Assembly: GCF_050717515.1 (NCBI RefSeq)
Contig: NZ_JBOITL010000032.1
Span: 186,001-250,000 of the forward strand
Origin: Clostridium_AD sp050717515
GTDB lineage: Bacteria; Bacillota; Clostridia; Clostridiales; Clostridiaceae
Direction: 5' to 3'
Length of the DNA: 64,000 nt
Under the pieces are notes generated by a model. That model did not search any database. It was not told where the DNA came from and saw only the letters and a list, made by a program, of their open reading frames with translations. Of the stretch, positions 51,118-59,704 are shown in pieces. Position numbers and translations under genes: made by a program. The first letter of the stretch is position 1. Every line of letters begins with the position of its first letter.

Positions 51118-51855
51118 TTATTCTTCGAAAGTTACTTTTCCTGTTTCAATATGATATTTTGCACCAATAACAGTAACCTTTTTTTCTTTCTCTAGCTTAT
51201 TTATTACGGGGCTACTTTTTATGACAGCTAAGCTATTTTTTACATTTTCATCAGCGCAGTTTTCATATAGTTCATTTTTGTCAGTTGTTGAACCTTTAAC
51301 CTTATCAAAAGAAGGTTTTATCTTACTTAATATTGCACTAATATTGGGTGATGCTTCTCCGCCATCAATTGTTGCTTTTATTGCACCGCAATTTTCATGA
51401 CCTAATACAACTATAAGTGGAGCAGCTGCATGTTCTACACCATATTCAATACTTCCTAGGGTTATATCATCAACTACATTTCCTGCATTCCTTATTACGA
51501 ATAAGTCTCCTAGGCCTTGATCAAATATATTTTCTGGCGGAACTCTTGAATCAGAGCAACTAAAAATAACAGCAAAGGGTTTTTGACCATTAGTTGCTAG
51601 ACCTTTGATTTTTTCGGTGCTGATATCATCGCCTAAAGCCTTGTTCTCAACAAATCTAGAGTTCCCTTCTTTAAGCAAATTTTCTGCATCAGCTGCAACC
51701 ACATTTTCGGCTCTCTTATATACAGAAGTTTTGGTTACCTTGGTATTGCTTGTTTTATCTTTAGTTGTTTTACCGCTACAACCAGAAAATAATGTAGCAG
51801 AAACTAATAATGTTACAACTACAGATGTAAGTTTTTTAGAAAGATTTGTTCTCAT
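51118..51855 (-). CDS. Beta-class carbonic anhydrase, exported lipoprotein
   Basis: A 245-residue protein. Residues 1-25 are a lipoprotein signal (VSATLFSGCSGK, lipid Cys26), so the enzyme should be outside the cell, attached to the membrane. The beta-carbonic-anhydrase zinc and acid residues are present: C100, D102 and R104 in FSCSDSRVPPENIF, and H153 and C156 in LGHENCGAIKA. It hydrates CO2 to bicarbonate. RBS AAGGAGAT precedes ATG 51855. Most beta enzymes in Firmicutes are cytoplasmic, so the signal peptide is notable. It is a single gene. Confidence 0.9.
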   Translation of the reverse strand: MRTNLSKKLTSVVVTLLVSATLFSGCSGKTTKDKTSNTKVTKTSVYKRAENVVAADAENLLKEGNSRFVENKALGDDISTEKIKGLATNGQKPFAVIFSCSDSRVPPENIFDQGLGDLFVIRNAGNVVDDITLGSIEYGVEHAAAPLIVVLGHENCGAIKATIDGGEASPNISAILSKIKPSFDKVKGSTTDKNELYENCADENVKNSLAVIKSSPVINKLEKEKKVTVIGAKYHIETGKVTFEE

Positions 51856-52115
51856 TTTTTATCTCCTTATATTTTTATTATTATAGTAAATTATGCATGG
51901 AGTCATAAATCAAGGAATATAAAAAAGATTTATAATTAATCCGTTGACAATCGAATTTTAGCATATTTTAATGAAAAATGCAATAATATGTCTACTTTAA
52001 TGTAAAATATTAGAAAGATTATTAGAAAAAAACTAACTGTAAGTTATATTTTAACCTTAATTGCAAGCTTATTCAAAAAAACTACCGGGGCATATTGGCA
52101 GCAAATAAGTAATCA

Positions 52116-52144
52116 TTGACAATACCTTCCTGTGTAATTATAAT
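52116..52144 (+). promoter_or_regulatory. Consensus sigma-A promoter of the ABC-2 exporter operon
   Basis: TTGACA (52116-52121), a 17-nt spacer and TATAAT (52139-52144) match the consensus exactly. Such a strong promoter normally needs a repressor. The rest of 51856-52261 is AT-rich. Confidence 0.88.
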
Positions 52145-52169
52145 ACCTGTAACCTAAGGAAAATGGTAA

Positions 52170-52195
52170 TTTGATTAACTAAACAGTTAATCAAA
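52170..52195 (+). promoter_or_regulatory. Probable operator (inverted repeat) downstream of the promoter
   Basis: An 11-bp perfect inverted repeat with a 4-nt centre (TTTGATTAACT and AGTTAATCAAA) begins about 19 nt after the expected start of transcription. Size and form fit an ArsR-type site. An ArsR protein is encoded at the end of this operon. It could also be an mRNA hairpin. Confidence 0.55.
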
Positions 52196-52261
52196 ACACG
52201 ATAGAAATCTAATGGGTAAGGTTAGGGTTTTACAATATTAACTATACAAGGGGGTTATTAA

Positions 52262-53074
52262 ATGAATTTAAAAACTTTACGTGCTACCTTTAAGCGGAAT
52301 TTTATAATGCAGATGAGAGCATATCCTAAGGATTTTTTTATTGGGAATACGCTTACTGGAATTTATACGGTGCTGTCTGCTTACTTCATGTATCATCTTT
52401 TGTTTAAAGGTAATTTAAACAGTTCCTTTAAGGAATATGCAGGCACAGGAGATTACATGAGCTATGTAATTGTTGGTTCTGCAATGTATCTGTTTGTGGT
52501 AAGGACATGCTTAAATGTGAGCAGAAGTCTTATAACAGAACTCCGAGAGGGAACTCTAGAAAGTTTAATGATTGCTCCCTTTAGTAGGGTGCAGTACTTC
52601 TGTGGTAACATGCTTCAGCAAACCATTACTACCAGTATTGAAATAATGGTTACAATTCTTATAGGAATTCCTTTTGGACTTAAGTTCTCTGGTATGAATA
52701 TTATTTCCTTTCTGCTAGCTTTTGTAGTTTCATTATTTGCATATTTTTCACTATCTATGGTACTTGCAGTAGTAATGCTTTATTTTAGAGATACCTATAT
52801 ATCGCAAAATACTTTGTTTATGCTAATCTTTCTTTTATGCGGGGTTACTTTCCCAATTAAGTACCTTCCTGTATTCGTTCAATATATTTCAAAGCTCATT
52901 CCTGTAACCACCTCCCTTGAGCTTATAAGAAATAGTGCTATTTCTGGTATGGGCATAATGCAGCAGTCAAATTCATTTATATATCTTATTATGCTTAGCA
53001 CAGTGTACTGTATTTCAGGTTTTGCCATGCTTAAAAAAATTGAAAAAATAGCACTAGAAAAAATATATATATAG
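52262..53074 (+). CDS. ABC-2 type exporter permease (first)
   Basis: A 270-residue membrane protein with six predicted helices, starting at ATG 52262 behind AGGGGG. It belongs to the ABC-2 membrane family (DrrB/NodJ-like): LREGTLESLMIAPFSRVQYFCGN is the conserved cytoplasmic loop, and FLLCGVTFPIKYLPVFVQYISKLIPVTTSLELIRN the C-terminal motif. It pairs with the second permease at 54066 and the ATPase between them to export an unknown small molecule or lipid. Confidence 0.85.
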   Translation: MNLKTLRATFKRNFIMQMRAYPKDFFIGNTLTGIYTVLSAYFMYHLLFKGNLNSSFKEYAGTGDYMSYVIVGSAMYLFVVRTCLNVSRSLITELREGTLESLMIAPFSRVQYFCGNMLQQTITTSIEIMVTILIGIPFGLKFSGMNIISFLLAFVVSLFAYFSLSMVLAVVMLYFRDTYISQNTLFMLIFLLCGVTFPIKYLPVFVQYISKLIPVTTSLELIRNSAISGMGIMQQSNSFIYLIMLSTVYCISGFAMLKKIEKIALEKIYI

Positions 53075-53088
53075 TAGGGGGAATTAAT

Positions 53089-54063
53089 ATGCTAATAGCT
53101 GAAAATTTAAAAAAAGTATATGTGTCAAATATTAAAAAAGGCTTTTTCAAAACAGAGAAGACTTATGTGGAGGCGGTGAAGGGAATAAATTTTAAAATTG
53201 GTGAGGGTCAGATAGTTGGGCTTCTTGGGATAAATGGAGCAGGGAAGACAACCACCATAAAGATGCTTTCAACATTATTAACTCCAACAGAAGGTAATAT
53301 AACCATTGATGGTATTGATGCTGTGAAAAATTCTGCTACGGTTAAGAAAAAAATTAACATGGTGGCTGGTGGAGAGAGAATGCTTTACTGGAGGCTTACG
53401 GGAAGAGAGAACCTTTGGTATTATGGACAGCTTTACAATATTGAAAATAATAAACTTAAAAAGACAATTGATTATTTATTGGAGCTAGTAGGCTTAAAAG
53501 AAAGTCAAAATATCCCTGTAGAAAGGTATTCAAAGGGGATGAAGCAAAGACTTCAGATAGCAAGAGGTCTTATTAATAATCCAAGCTATATTTTCATGGA
53601 TGAACCTACTTTGGGACTGGATGCTGCTATTTCAAAAGAATTAAGAGAGCATGTGAAGAGAATTGCTCATGAGGAAGGCAAGTCCATTCTTCTTACTTCT
53701 CACTACATGCCAGAGGTTGAAGAACTTTGCCAGTATATATATATTATGGATAAGGGGAGCATAATTGCGCAAGGTACACCAAAGGAGTTGGCGCTTATAG
53801 GTATAGAAGAAAAGGTGCTTTGTGTAGAGTTATACAGCATGAATAATAAGCTTCACCAGGATATTCTTAAGGTGTGTAAAAATGCAGGGAATTGTAGTGT
53901 TGAGCTAGATGAAAGCAATAAGGTATACACTTTAAAATCAAAGAATGACCTTAGTAATGAAATAGCTACTGTTTTACTCCAGCATAAAATGCCAATTAAA
54001 ACTTTCTATACAAAAGAGCCTAAGCTCGAGGATGCAATAATCAAGCTTTCGAAGGGAGCATAA
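53089..54063 (+). CDS. ABC-2 type exporter ATP-binding protein
   Basis: A 324-residue ATPase of the DrrA/CcmA type. The N-terminus has an inserted stretch before the first strand closes (NIKKGFFKTEKTYVEAVKGI). Walker A is GINGAGKTTTIK, the signature YSKGMKQRLQIARG (SKGM form of the DrrA group), Walker B YIFMDEPTLGLDA and the switch His LTSHYM. The C-terminal ~90 residues are the accessory domain. It starts 14 nt after the first permease gene and ends 2 nt before the second. Confidence 0.9.
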   Translation: MLIAENLKKVYVSNIKKGFFKTEKTYVEAVKGINFKIGEGQIVGLLGINGAGKTTTIKMLSTLLTPTEGNITIDGIDAVKNSATVKKKINMVAGGERMLYWRLTGRENLWYYGQLYNIENNKLKKTIDYLLELVGLKESQNIPVERYSKGMKQRLQIARGLINNPSYIFMDEPTLGLDAAISKELREHVKRIAHEEGKSILLTSHYMPEVEELCQYIYIMDKGSIIAQGTPKELALIGIEEKVLCVELYSMNNKLHQDILKVCKNAGNCSVELDESNKVYTLKSKNDLSNEIATVLLQHKMPIKTFYTKEPKLEDAIIKLSKGA

Positions 54064-54065
54064 AC

Positions 54066-54881
54066 ATGGGATATTTTTTAAAAGTGGTAAAGGCTGAAAT
54101 GATAAAGCAACATAAGAATTATTTTTACAATAAAACTATATATATAAGCTTATTTTTATGGCCAATACTTGTATTTATATCCACTTATTATGGCTATAAA
54201 CCCTTCGATATTATGGGCATTAGCCAGTATGTACCATATCTAAACACAAATAACATAATCTTATTTGTGATTATAGGCTATATGTGTATGAGCTTTTTTA
54301 GAAGTCTTGTGCAGTCTGCATGGAGATTCTCAACTGAAAGAATCTACGGTACTCTAGAGCTTATTTATTTAACTCCTGCAAATAGGCTTGCTATTGTTAT
54401 GGGTAACGCGGTATCTTCAGTATTTGAAAGTGTATGGCTGTTTGTAATATTCTCAGGAACAATTATTTTTATAAAGGGAAAGTATTTTAGCATAAATCTA
54501 GCAGCAGCATTTGTAGGAATTACCCTTGTTATAGTGTTATCACTGATTTGGGGAATGTTTTTAAATTCACTATTTTTGTATTCAAGGGATACAGGTTTTT
54601 TATTCACCATATTAGAGGAACCCATGGAGCTTTTTAGTGGAGTAAAAGTACCGTCAGCTATATTTCCATTATGGGCAAAGCTAATAAGCTATATATTTCC
54701 GCTAACCTACACTGCGGACATACTCAGAAGAGCACTTCTAAATTCGGAGAGTATATATGAACTGAGAAATTATATATTTATAAGCGTATTAAGTGGGATT
54801 TTAATGCTTCTATTTACTATAGTTTTCTTGAAATCCGGAGAAAAACATGCGAAAAAAACTGGAAATATGTCTTTGTTCTAA
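54066..54881 (+). CDS. ABC-2 type exporter permease (second)
   Basis: A 271-residue protein with about six TM helices. It has the ABC-2 loop STERIYGTLELIYLTPANRLAIVMGN and the C-terminal FPLWAKLISYIFPLTYTADILRRALLNSE. It is a distant paralogue of the first permease, so the exporter is a heterodimer in the membrane. It starts 2 nt after the ATPase gene and is clearly co-translated. Confidence 0.85.
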   Translation: MGYFLKVVKAEMIKQHKNYFYNKTIYISLFLWPILVFISTYYGYKPFDIMGISQYVPYLNTNNIILFVIIGYMCMSFFRSLVQSAWRFSTERIYGTLELIYLTPANRLAIVMGNAVSSVFESVWLFVIFSGTIIFIKGKYFSINLAAAFVGITLVIVLSLIWGMFLNSLFLYSRDTGFLFTILEEPMELFSGVKVPSAIFPLWAKLISYIFPLTYTADILRRALLNSESIYELRNYIFISVLSGILMLLFTIVFLKSGEKHAKKTGNMSLF

Positions 54882-54968
54882 TGTAGATATAATCTATAAT
54901 AATTATAGGGACACATAAAGATAATGAGTGCAGTAAAAATCATAGTTATATGGGGAGGAGGCGAAGCT

Positions 54969-56018
54969 GTGAAAATATATGAATATAGTGATTGTGGGTG
55001 GGAAATTGAATTTGTGTACTCGCCATATTTTGAGATGCTGTGCAGCCTCCATGTTATTACAAAACCTGATCATCATTTAAATAGACTTAATTGGTATAGA
55101 TATATAAAAGAAAATATGGATCATGAACTCTATAAGGAAATAATGTACTTTGGAACACATTATTTTGAGTGGTGTTCGGCAATAGATTTTTACAAGTATT
55201 TTCATGGAATAAATGACTTGAATATCACAGCTTCCTTAGATTATGTTAATGAAATGAATATTGTTGATTTTGTATATATTATGCTTTCGGAATTGCTTAA
55301 TAAGAAAGCCATTGAATATCATATTTCAAGAGGGAGCTATAATTTCAAAGCACAAGAAATTACAGAGGAGCAGGCAGAAATATTTAAGGATCCACAAGGC
55401 TTTAGAAGAAGGTTTGTAGCTTGTTTAAAAAAATATTACTATTTACATTTTGAAAAAGAGCTGAGATTTTTTGAACCACTGCTTGTGAGAAAGCTTAAAA
55501 AAGAAGCAGCAATATGTGATGAAACATGCATAAAAGAATTTGTAAAAACAATTCATACAAGAATTGAGGTTAATGATAAGGCATTTCTTTTTCATAAATA
55601 CAAGCTGTTTACAGTTCCTTTTGATTCAGTTGATAAAATTATAATAGCCATAAGCAGCTTTATAGATCCACATCTTCTAATAGGTATAGATAATGAAAGA
55701 ACTTTGCAGTTCACCATTAGAGTTAACCTTGAAAGAGCCTGCGAGGAAGTGCCCTTTGATCTGTTTATGACTATGAAGGCTCTTGGTGATGAAACAAGAC
55801 TAAAGATTTTAAGATGTATTTATAAAAAAGTAAGTACCACGAAGGATATAGCTAAGGAGCTCGGCATCACTGAAGCTGGAGTATCCAAGCACCTTAAAAT
55901 AATGTATGAAGCGGGGGTGCTTCGTAAAAAGAGGGATGGTAATTTTATAAATTATATAATCGAGAGAGAAGTCATTGATAGAATTCCAATGGATATGTAT
56001 CAATATTTGGATAACTAA
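54969..56018 (+). CDS. ArsR-type winged-helix regulator with large N-terminal domain
   Basis: GTG 54969 (MKIYEYSDCGWEIEF) follows GGGGAGGAGG; the ATG 54924 has no RBS. The product has 349 residues. The DNA-binding part is at the C-terminus (about 275-345): FMTMKALGDETRLKILRCI, then TTKDIAKELGITEAGVSKHLKIMYEAGVLRKKRDG, a standard ArsR fold. The first ~260 residues form a domain without membrane segments (SPYFEMLCSLHVITKPDHH at its start), as in the DUF5937-type ArsR group, and may sense the exported substrate. It closes the exporter operon and probably represses it. Confidence 0.83.
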   Translation: MKIYEYSDCGWEIEFVYSPYFEMLCSLHVITKPDHHLNRLNWYRYIKENMDHELYKEIMYFGTHYFEWCSAIDFYKYFHGINDLNITASLDYVNEMNIVDFVYIMLSELLNKKAIEYHISRGSYNFKAQEITEEQAEIFKDPQGFRRRFVACLKKYYYLHFEKELRFFEPLLVRKLKKEAAICDETCIKEFVKTIHTRIEVNDKAFLFHKYKLFTVPFDSVDKIIIAISSFIDPHLLIGIDNERTLQFTIRVNLERACEEVPFDLFMTMKALGDETRLKILRCIYKKVSTTKDIAKELGITEAGVSKHLKIMYEAGVLRKKRDGNFINYIIEREVIDRIPMDMYQYLDN

Positions 56019-56082
56019 CATTACGAATGATAGTAAAGAGGCTAAAGGATTCCCAAAAATCACACCCCAGGGGCACTTGAAC

Positions 56083-56117
56083 AAAAAAAGCACAGCTGCG
56101 ATAGCTGTGCTTTTTTT
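56083..56117. terminator. Bidirectional terminator between the arsR-type gene and ftsH
   Basis: A perfect 15-bp stem (56083-56097 with 56103-56117; GCACAGCT core) with a 5-nt loop and A7/T7 ends serves both convergent genes. Confidence 0.95.
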
Positions 56118-56122
56118 GTTAA

Positions 56123-57922
56123 TTAGCTTCTTGCAAATATTTCTTGGAAATCCACTGCTTCAAGCTTCTCACGTACTAAAAGCTCTTCTGCAACAGCATT
56201 AAGTTTACTCCTATTTTCAGTTAGAAGTGACAATGCTTTTTTATATGCTTCATCTATAAGTTTTTTTATTTCTACATCTATTTTGTTTAGAGTTTCTTCA
56301 CTAAAGCTTTTACTTTTACCCATGTCTCTTCCAAGGAATACCTCATCACCACCGGAACCAAAAGCGATGGTTCCAAGAGTATCACTCATGCCATAATCCA
56401 TTACCATTTTTCTTGCGATTGTTGTTGCTCTTTCAATATCGTTGCTTGCACCAGTACTTATATCTCCAATAACTAGTTTTTCTGCAACTCTACCACCTAA
56501 TAGCCCCACAATTTCCTCTTGGAGTCTTGACTTAGACATATATGATCTGTCCTCATCTGGAAGACGCATAGTATATCCGCCAGCCCTTCCTCTTGGAACT
56601 ATACTTATCTGGTGAACAGGATCTGACATTGGAAGTAAATTCATTACAATTGCATGGCCTGCTTCATGATACGCTGTAAGCCTTCTATCAGCTTCAATTA
56701 TCACTCTGCTTTTCTTTTCAGGTCCAGCAATTATTCTTGTAACTGCTTCTTCAAGTTCAGCCATTCCTATAAGCTTTTTATCTTTTCGTACAGTTAAAAG
56801 TGCTGATTCATTCATTAAGTTTTCAATGTCTGCACCTGTAAATCCAGGTGTTCGCCTCGCAAGTACGCTGAGTTTAACTTCTGGTTCAAGATGTTTATTT
56901 TTTGAATGGACTGCCAAAATTTCTTCTCGACCCTTCGCATCAGGAACACCAACTAGTATTTGTCTGTCAAATCTACCTGGTCTTAGTAGTGCTGGGTCAA
57001 GTACATCTGCTCTATTTGTAGCTGCAATCATTATTATGCCTTCATTTTCTCCAAAGCCATCCATCTCAACTAGCAGTTGGTTTAATGTCTGTTCTCGTTC
57101 ATCATTGCCACCACCAACTCCTGCACCTCTTTGTCTTCCTACAGCGTCAATTTCATCTATAAAAATTATACAAGGAGCGTTCTTTTTTGCCTGCTCAAAT
57201 AAATCTCGCACTCTGGAGGCACCGACGCCTACAAACATTTCTACAAAATCTGAACCTGAGATGCTGAAAAATGGGACTCCGGCCTCTCCTGAAATAGCTC
57301 TTGCAAGAAGTGTCTTACCAGTTCCTGGAGGTCCTATTAGTAAAACACCTTTTGGTATACGGGCACCCATTTCCATATAGATTTTAGGTTGTTTTAGGAA
57401 ATCGACTATCTCTGCAAGCTCAGCTTTTTCTTCATCTGCCCCTGCAACATCATTAAAACTAACTTTTTTCTTATTAGGATCTGCAAGTTTTGCTTTGCTT
57501 TTACCAAACTTCATTACACCACCACTTCCACCGGCGCCTTTGGATTGTTTTATGAATATAACCCCAAAGCCTACAAGCATTAGTATGAATAGTAAATTAG
57601 GCAAAAACTGTAACCACTTTAACATACTTGATGGTGCTAGGTATGTTTCTTGAATAGCTGGATTCTTTGGATGGTCTTTAATAAACTGAAATAATCTAGC
57701 AGATGGAACAATGGTTTTATAGGTAGTTCCATCTTTTAAAGTTCCAGAAACTGACATCTGGTCATCTTGAACCACGAAGCTTTTTATAGTATTATTTGTC
57801 CAATCATTTTGAAATTGATTAAAATTAATAATTGTTGAAGTCTGATCTGGTTTAGCAAGCATAAATACTGCAATAACAGCTAAAATTATAGCCCAAACAG
57901 CAATACTTGATTTCTTTTTCAT
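56123..57922 (-). CDS. ftsH: ATP-dependent zinc metalloprotease FtsH
   Basis: A 599-residue membrane protease. TM1 (about 7-22) and TM2 (about 112-132) flank an extracellular domain of ~90 residues. Then come the AAA+ domain with Walker A GPPGTGKTLLARA, Walker B IIFIDEIDAVG, the pore motif FVGVGA and SRH (ATNRADVLDPALLRPGRFDRQ), and the M41 peptidase domain with zinc motif HEAGHA. It degrades membrane and short-lived cytoplasmic proteins as a hexamer. Start ATG 57922 behind AGAGAGGTGATCT. It lacks the long C-terminal tail of some homologues and may be one of several FtsH copies (cannot be tested here). Confidence 0.95.
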   Translation of the reverse strand: MKKKSSIAVWAIILAVIAVFMLAKPDQTSTIINFNQFQNDWTNNTIKSFVVQDDQMSVSGTLKDGTTYKTIVPSARLFQFIKDHPKNPAIQETYLAPSSMLKWLQFLPNLLFILMLVGFGVIFIKQSKGAGGSGGVMKFGKSKAKLADPNKKKVSFNDVAGADEEKAELAEIVDFLKQPKIYMEMGARIPKGVLLIGPPGTGKTLLARAISGEAGVPFFSISGSDFVEMFVGVGASRVRDLFEQAKKNAPCIIFIDEIDAVGRQRGAGVGGGNDEREQTLNQLLVEMDGFGENEGIIMIAATNRADVLDPALLRPGRFDRQILVGVPDAKGREEILAVHSKNKHLEPEVKLSVLARRTPGFTGADIENLMNESALLTVRKDKKLIGMAELEEAVTRIIAGPEKKSRVIIEADRRLTAYHEAGHAIVMNLLPMSDPVHQISIVPRGRAGGYTMRLPDEDRSYMSKSRLQEEIVGLLGGRVAEKLVIGDISTGASNDIERATTIARKMVMDYGMSDTLGTIAFGSGGDEVFLGRDMGKSKSFSEETLNKIDVEIKKLIDEAYKKALSLLTENRSKLNAVAEELLVREKLEAVDFQEIFARS

Positions 57923-58243
57923 CAGAGATCACCTCTCTTTCTCAATATATACTTAACTCTTTTACGTTCTTAGTCTTTCACTTATTATATACTTAAGCCT
58001 GCTAAAAATTCTATTGATTTCATAAGAGGCTTTATAATCTCACTGCATGAAATGATAGTTTCCATAAAAGTCATTTTTAAAATATCATAAATCTACCACC
58101 CCTCGATTATTATCGTTTATAAATGAGAGTATATCATAGCAAATAGTAAAACACAACAGTTTCAAAACTATTCTGTTCAGTTATGTTGAAAAGATGCGTG
58201 CAGTGTGCTATATTTATGGAAAACAGAGAATGGAGGCTAGGGG
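57923..58243. other. Divergent intergenic region between ftsH and the tetR-type gene
   Basis: 321 bp, AT-rich. It should hold the promoters of both genes. I see no terminator, repeat or RNA structure that stands out. A short palindromic-looking patch near 58160-58190 is too weak to call. Confidence 0.5.
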
Positions 58244-58882
58244 ATGGATGTAATAAATAAGTCCGATTTCAGTGAAAAATTTGAAGGAAAAGTCCCAGGT
58301 AAGATTGGAAGACCGATAGATAAACGGCGGGATCTTGCTATTCTGAAAGCTGCTTTGGAGCTCGTAGCGGAGCAGGGGTATGATTCGGTCACCATGGATT
58401 CTATTGCAGTAAGAGCCCACGCGGGAAAAGCTACCTTATACCGCAGATGGAAATCTAAACCCTATCTTATAGCAGAAGCCATAAGATTTATGATGCCTTG
58501 TGAGCAGAAGGTTGATAAGCAGCGTTGCGGAGACAATTTAAGAGATTATTTGTGTGAATCACTTAGCATATATTTTGGGACACGAGACGAGGTCAGGCAA
58601 AAGGTAATGCTATCCATCGCAACAGCAATAAACAGAGATAAATTATTATCCGAAGCGATTCACTTGGGTTGTATAACGGATCAAACCTGTATATTTAGTG
58701 ATACCATAGAGTGTGCCATAAATAAGAAATTAGACAAGGAGCAATTGAAACTTCTTGCAGATGTGGGCCCAGCATTATTATTTTATCAACTCATAATTAC
58801 TGGCAAACCCATTAAAATGGGCTATGTAGAACATATTGTTGATCATTTAATAATTCCGCTTATAGAATTGAATAAAAAATGA
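58244..58882 (+). CDS. TetR/AcrR family transcriptional regulator
   Basis: A 212-residue protein starting at ATG 58244 (GGAGGCTAGGGG upstream). The N-terminal HTH (about 24-70) reads RDLAILKAALELVAEQGYDSVTMDSIAVRAHAGKATLYRRWKSK, a canonical TetR motif. The C-terminal ligand and dimer domain is all-helical, with several cysteines (LGCITDQTC, IECAIN). Target and ligand are unknown. Neither flanking gene is an obvious efflux partner. Codons are a little richer in G/C than the neighbours in the first 150 nt, a weak sign of separate origin. Confidence 0.85.
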   Translation: MDVINKSDFSEKFEGKVPGKIGRPIDKRRDLAILKAALELVAEQGYDSVTMDSIAVRAHAGKATLYRRWKSKPYLIAEAIRFMMPCEQKVDKQRCGDNLRDYLCESLSIYFGTRDEVRQKVMLSIATAINRDKLLSEAIHLGCITDQTCIFSDTIECAINKKLDKEQLKLLADVGPALLFYQLIITGKPIKMGYVEHIVDHLIIPLIELNKK

Positions 58883-58984
58883 AAAATTTTCTTTCAAGCA
58901 ATTAAACTTGTAATGTGCAAGAATAGTATTAATAGGTTGACTAGAAGATAAGGAAATATATAAATGTTATTAAGGAGAAATGTT

Positions 58985-59704
58985 ATGCTTAAGGTAATAA
59001 TTTGTGAAGATAATGCGGTCCACAGAGATAAACTAAAGAATCTTATAGAAAATACTATTTTGAGAGAAGAGCTGAACCTTGAAGTAGCAGTTTGCACAGC
59101 GAGTCCTGAAGAAGTGATAAGCTATGTGCAAAAAAATCAAACTACAGGGATATACTTTTTAGATGTAGATTTGAAAAATAATATAAATGGTATAAGGCTA
59201 GGTGAGACGATACGGGAAATGGATTCTTTAGGCTTTATCATATTTGTTACAACTCATTTAGAGATGAGCTATTTGGCCTTCAAATATAAGGTGGAGGCTA
59301 TGGATTATGTAATAAAGGATGAGGAAGATTATAAACAGAGGGTTAACAGCTGCCTTTTAAAGGCTTATAACACCTATTATAAATCAGATAATAAAAAAGG
59401 ATATATATCCATAAAAGATGAATCCAGAATAATAAATATAAAGCTTTATGATATTTTATTTATTGAAACTACAGGAGTAGCTCATAAGATATGTGTGCAT
59501 GAGGAAGATAGGCAATTTGCATTTTATGGTAACCTAAAAGATATTAACGAAAAGCTTACTCCGAACTTTTACAGGTGTCATAAGTCTTATATCGTTAATA
59601 AGGATAAAATTAAAGAAGTTGATAAGAAAAATAATAAAATAGTAATGGAAAACGGAGAGGAATGTTATGTTTCCTTTAGGTACATGAGGGGACTTTTAAC
59701 ATGA
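58985..59704 (+). CDS. LytTR-type response regulator (AgrA-like)
   Basis: ATG 58985 (MLKVIICEDNAVHRDK) follows AAGGAG by 8 nt; the ATG at 58964 has no RBS. The product has 239 residues. The receiver domain has EDN acidic residues, the phospho-acceptor Asp in FLDVDL and Lys in YVIKDEED. The C-terminal LytTR domain (about 140-239) has FIETTGVAHKICVHEEDRQ and NFYRCHKSYIVNKDKI, which bind DNA through beta strands. It overlaps the kinase gene by 4 nt. AgrA-type regulators are controlled by peptide pheromones or antimicrobial peptides. Confidence 0.9.
   Translation: MLKVIICEDNAVHRDKLKNLIENTILREELNLEVAVCTASPEEVISYVQKNQTTGIYFLDVDLKNNINGIRLGETIREMDSLGFIIFVTTHLEMSYLAFKYKVEAMDYVIKDEEDYKQRVNSCLLKAYNTYYKSDNKKGYISIKDESRIINIKLYDILFIETTGVAHKICVHEEDRQFAFYGNLKDINEKLTPNFYRCHKSYIVNKDKIKEVDKKNNKIVMENGEECYVSFRYMRGLLT

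Noticed and set aside
56826..57380. Long open frame antisense to ftsH
   Set aside because: It mirrors the AAA+ domain codons, has a Ser/Pro-rich translation and no RBS. ftsH is certain.
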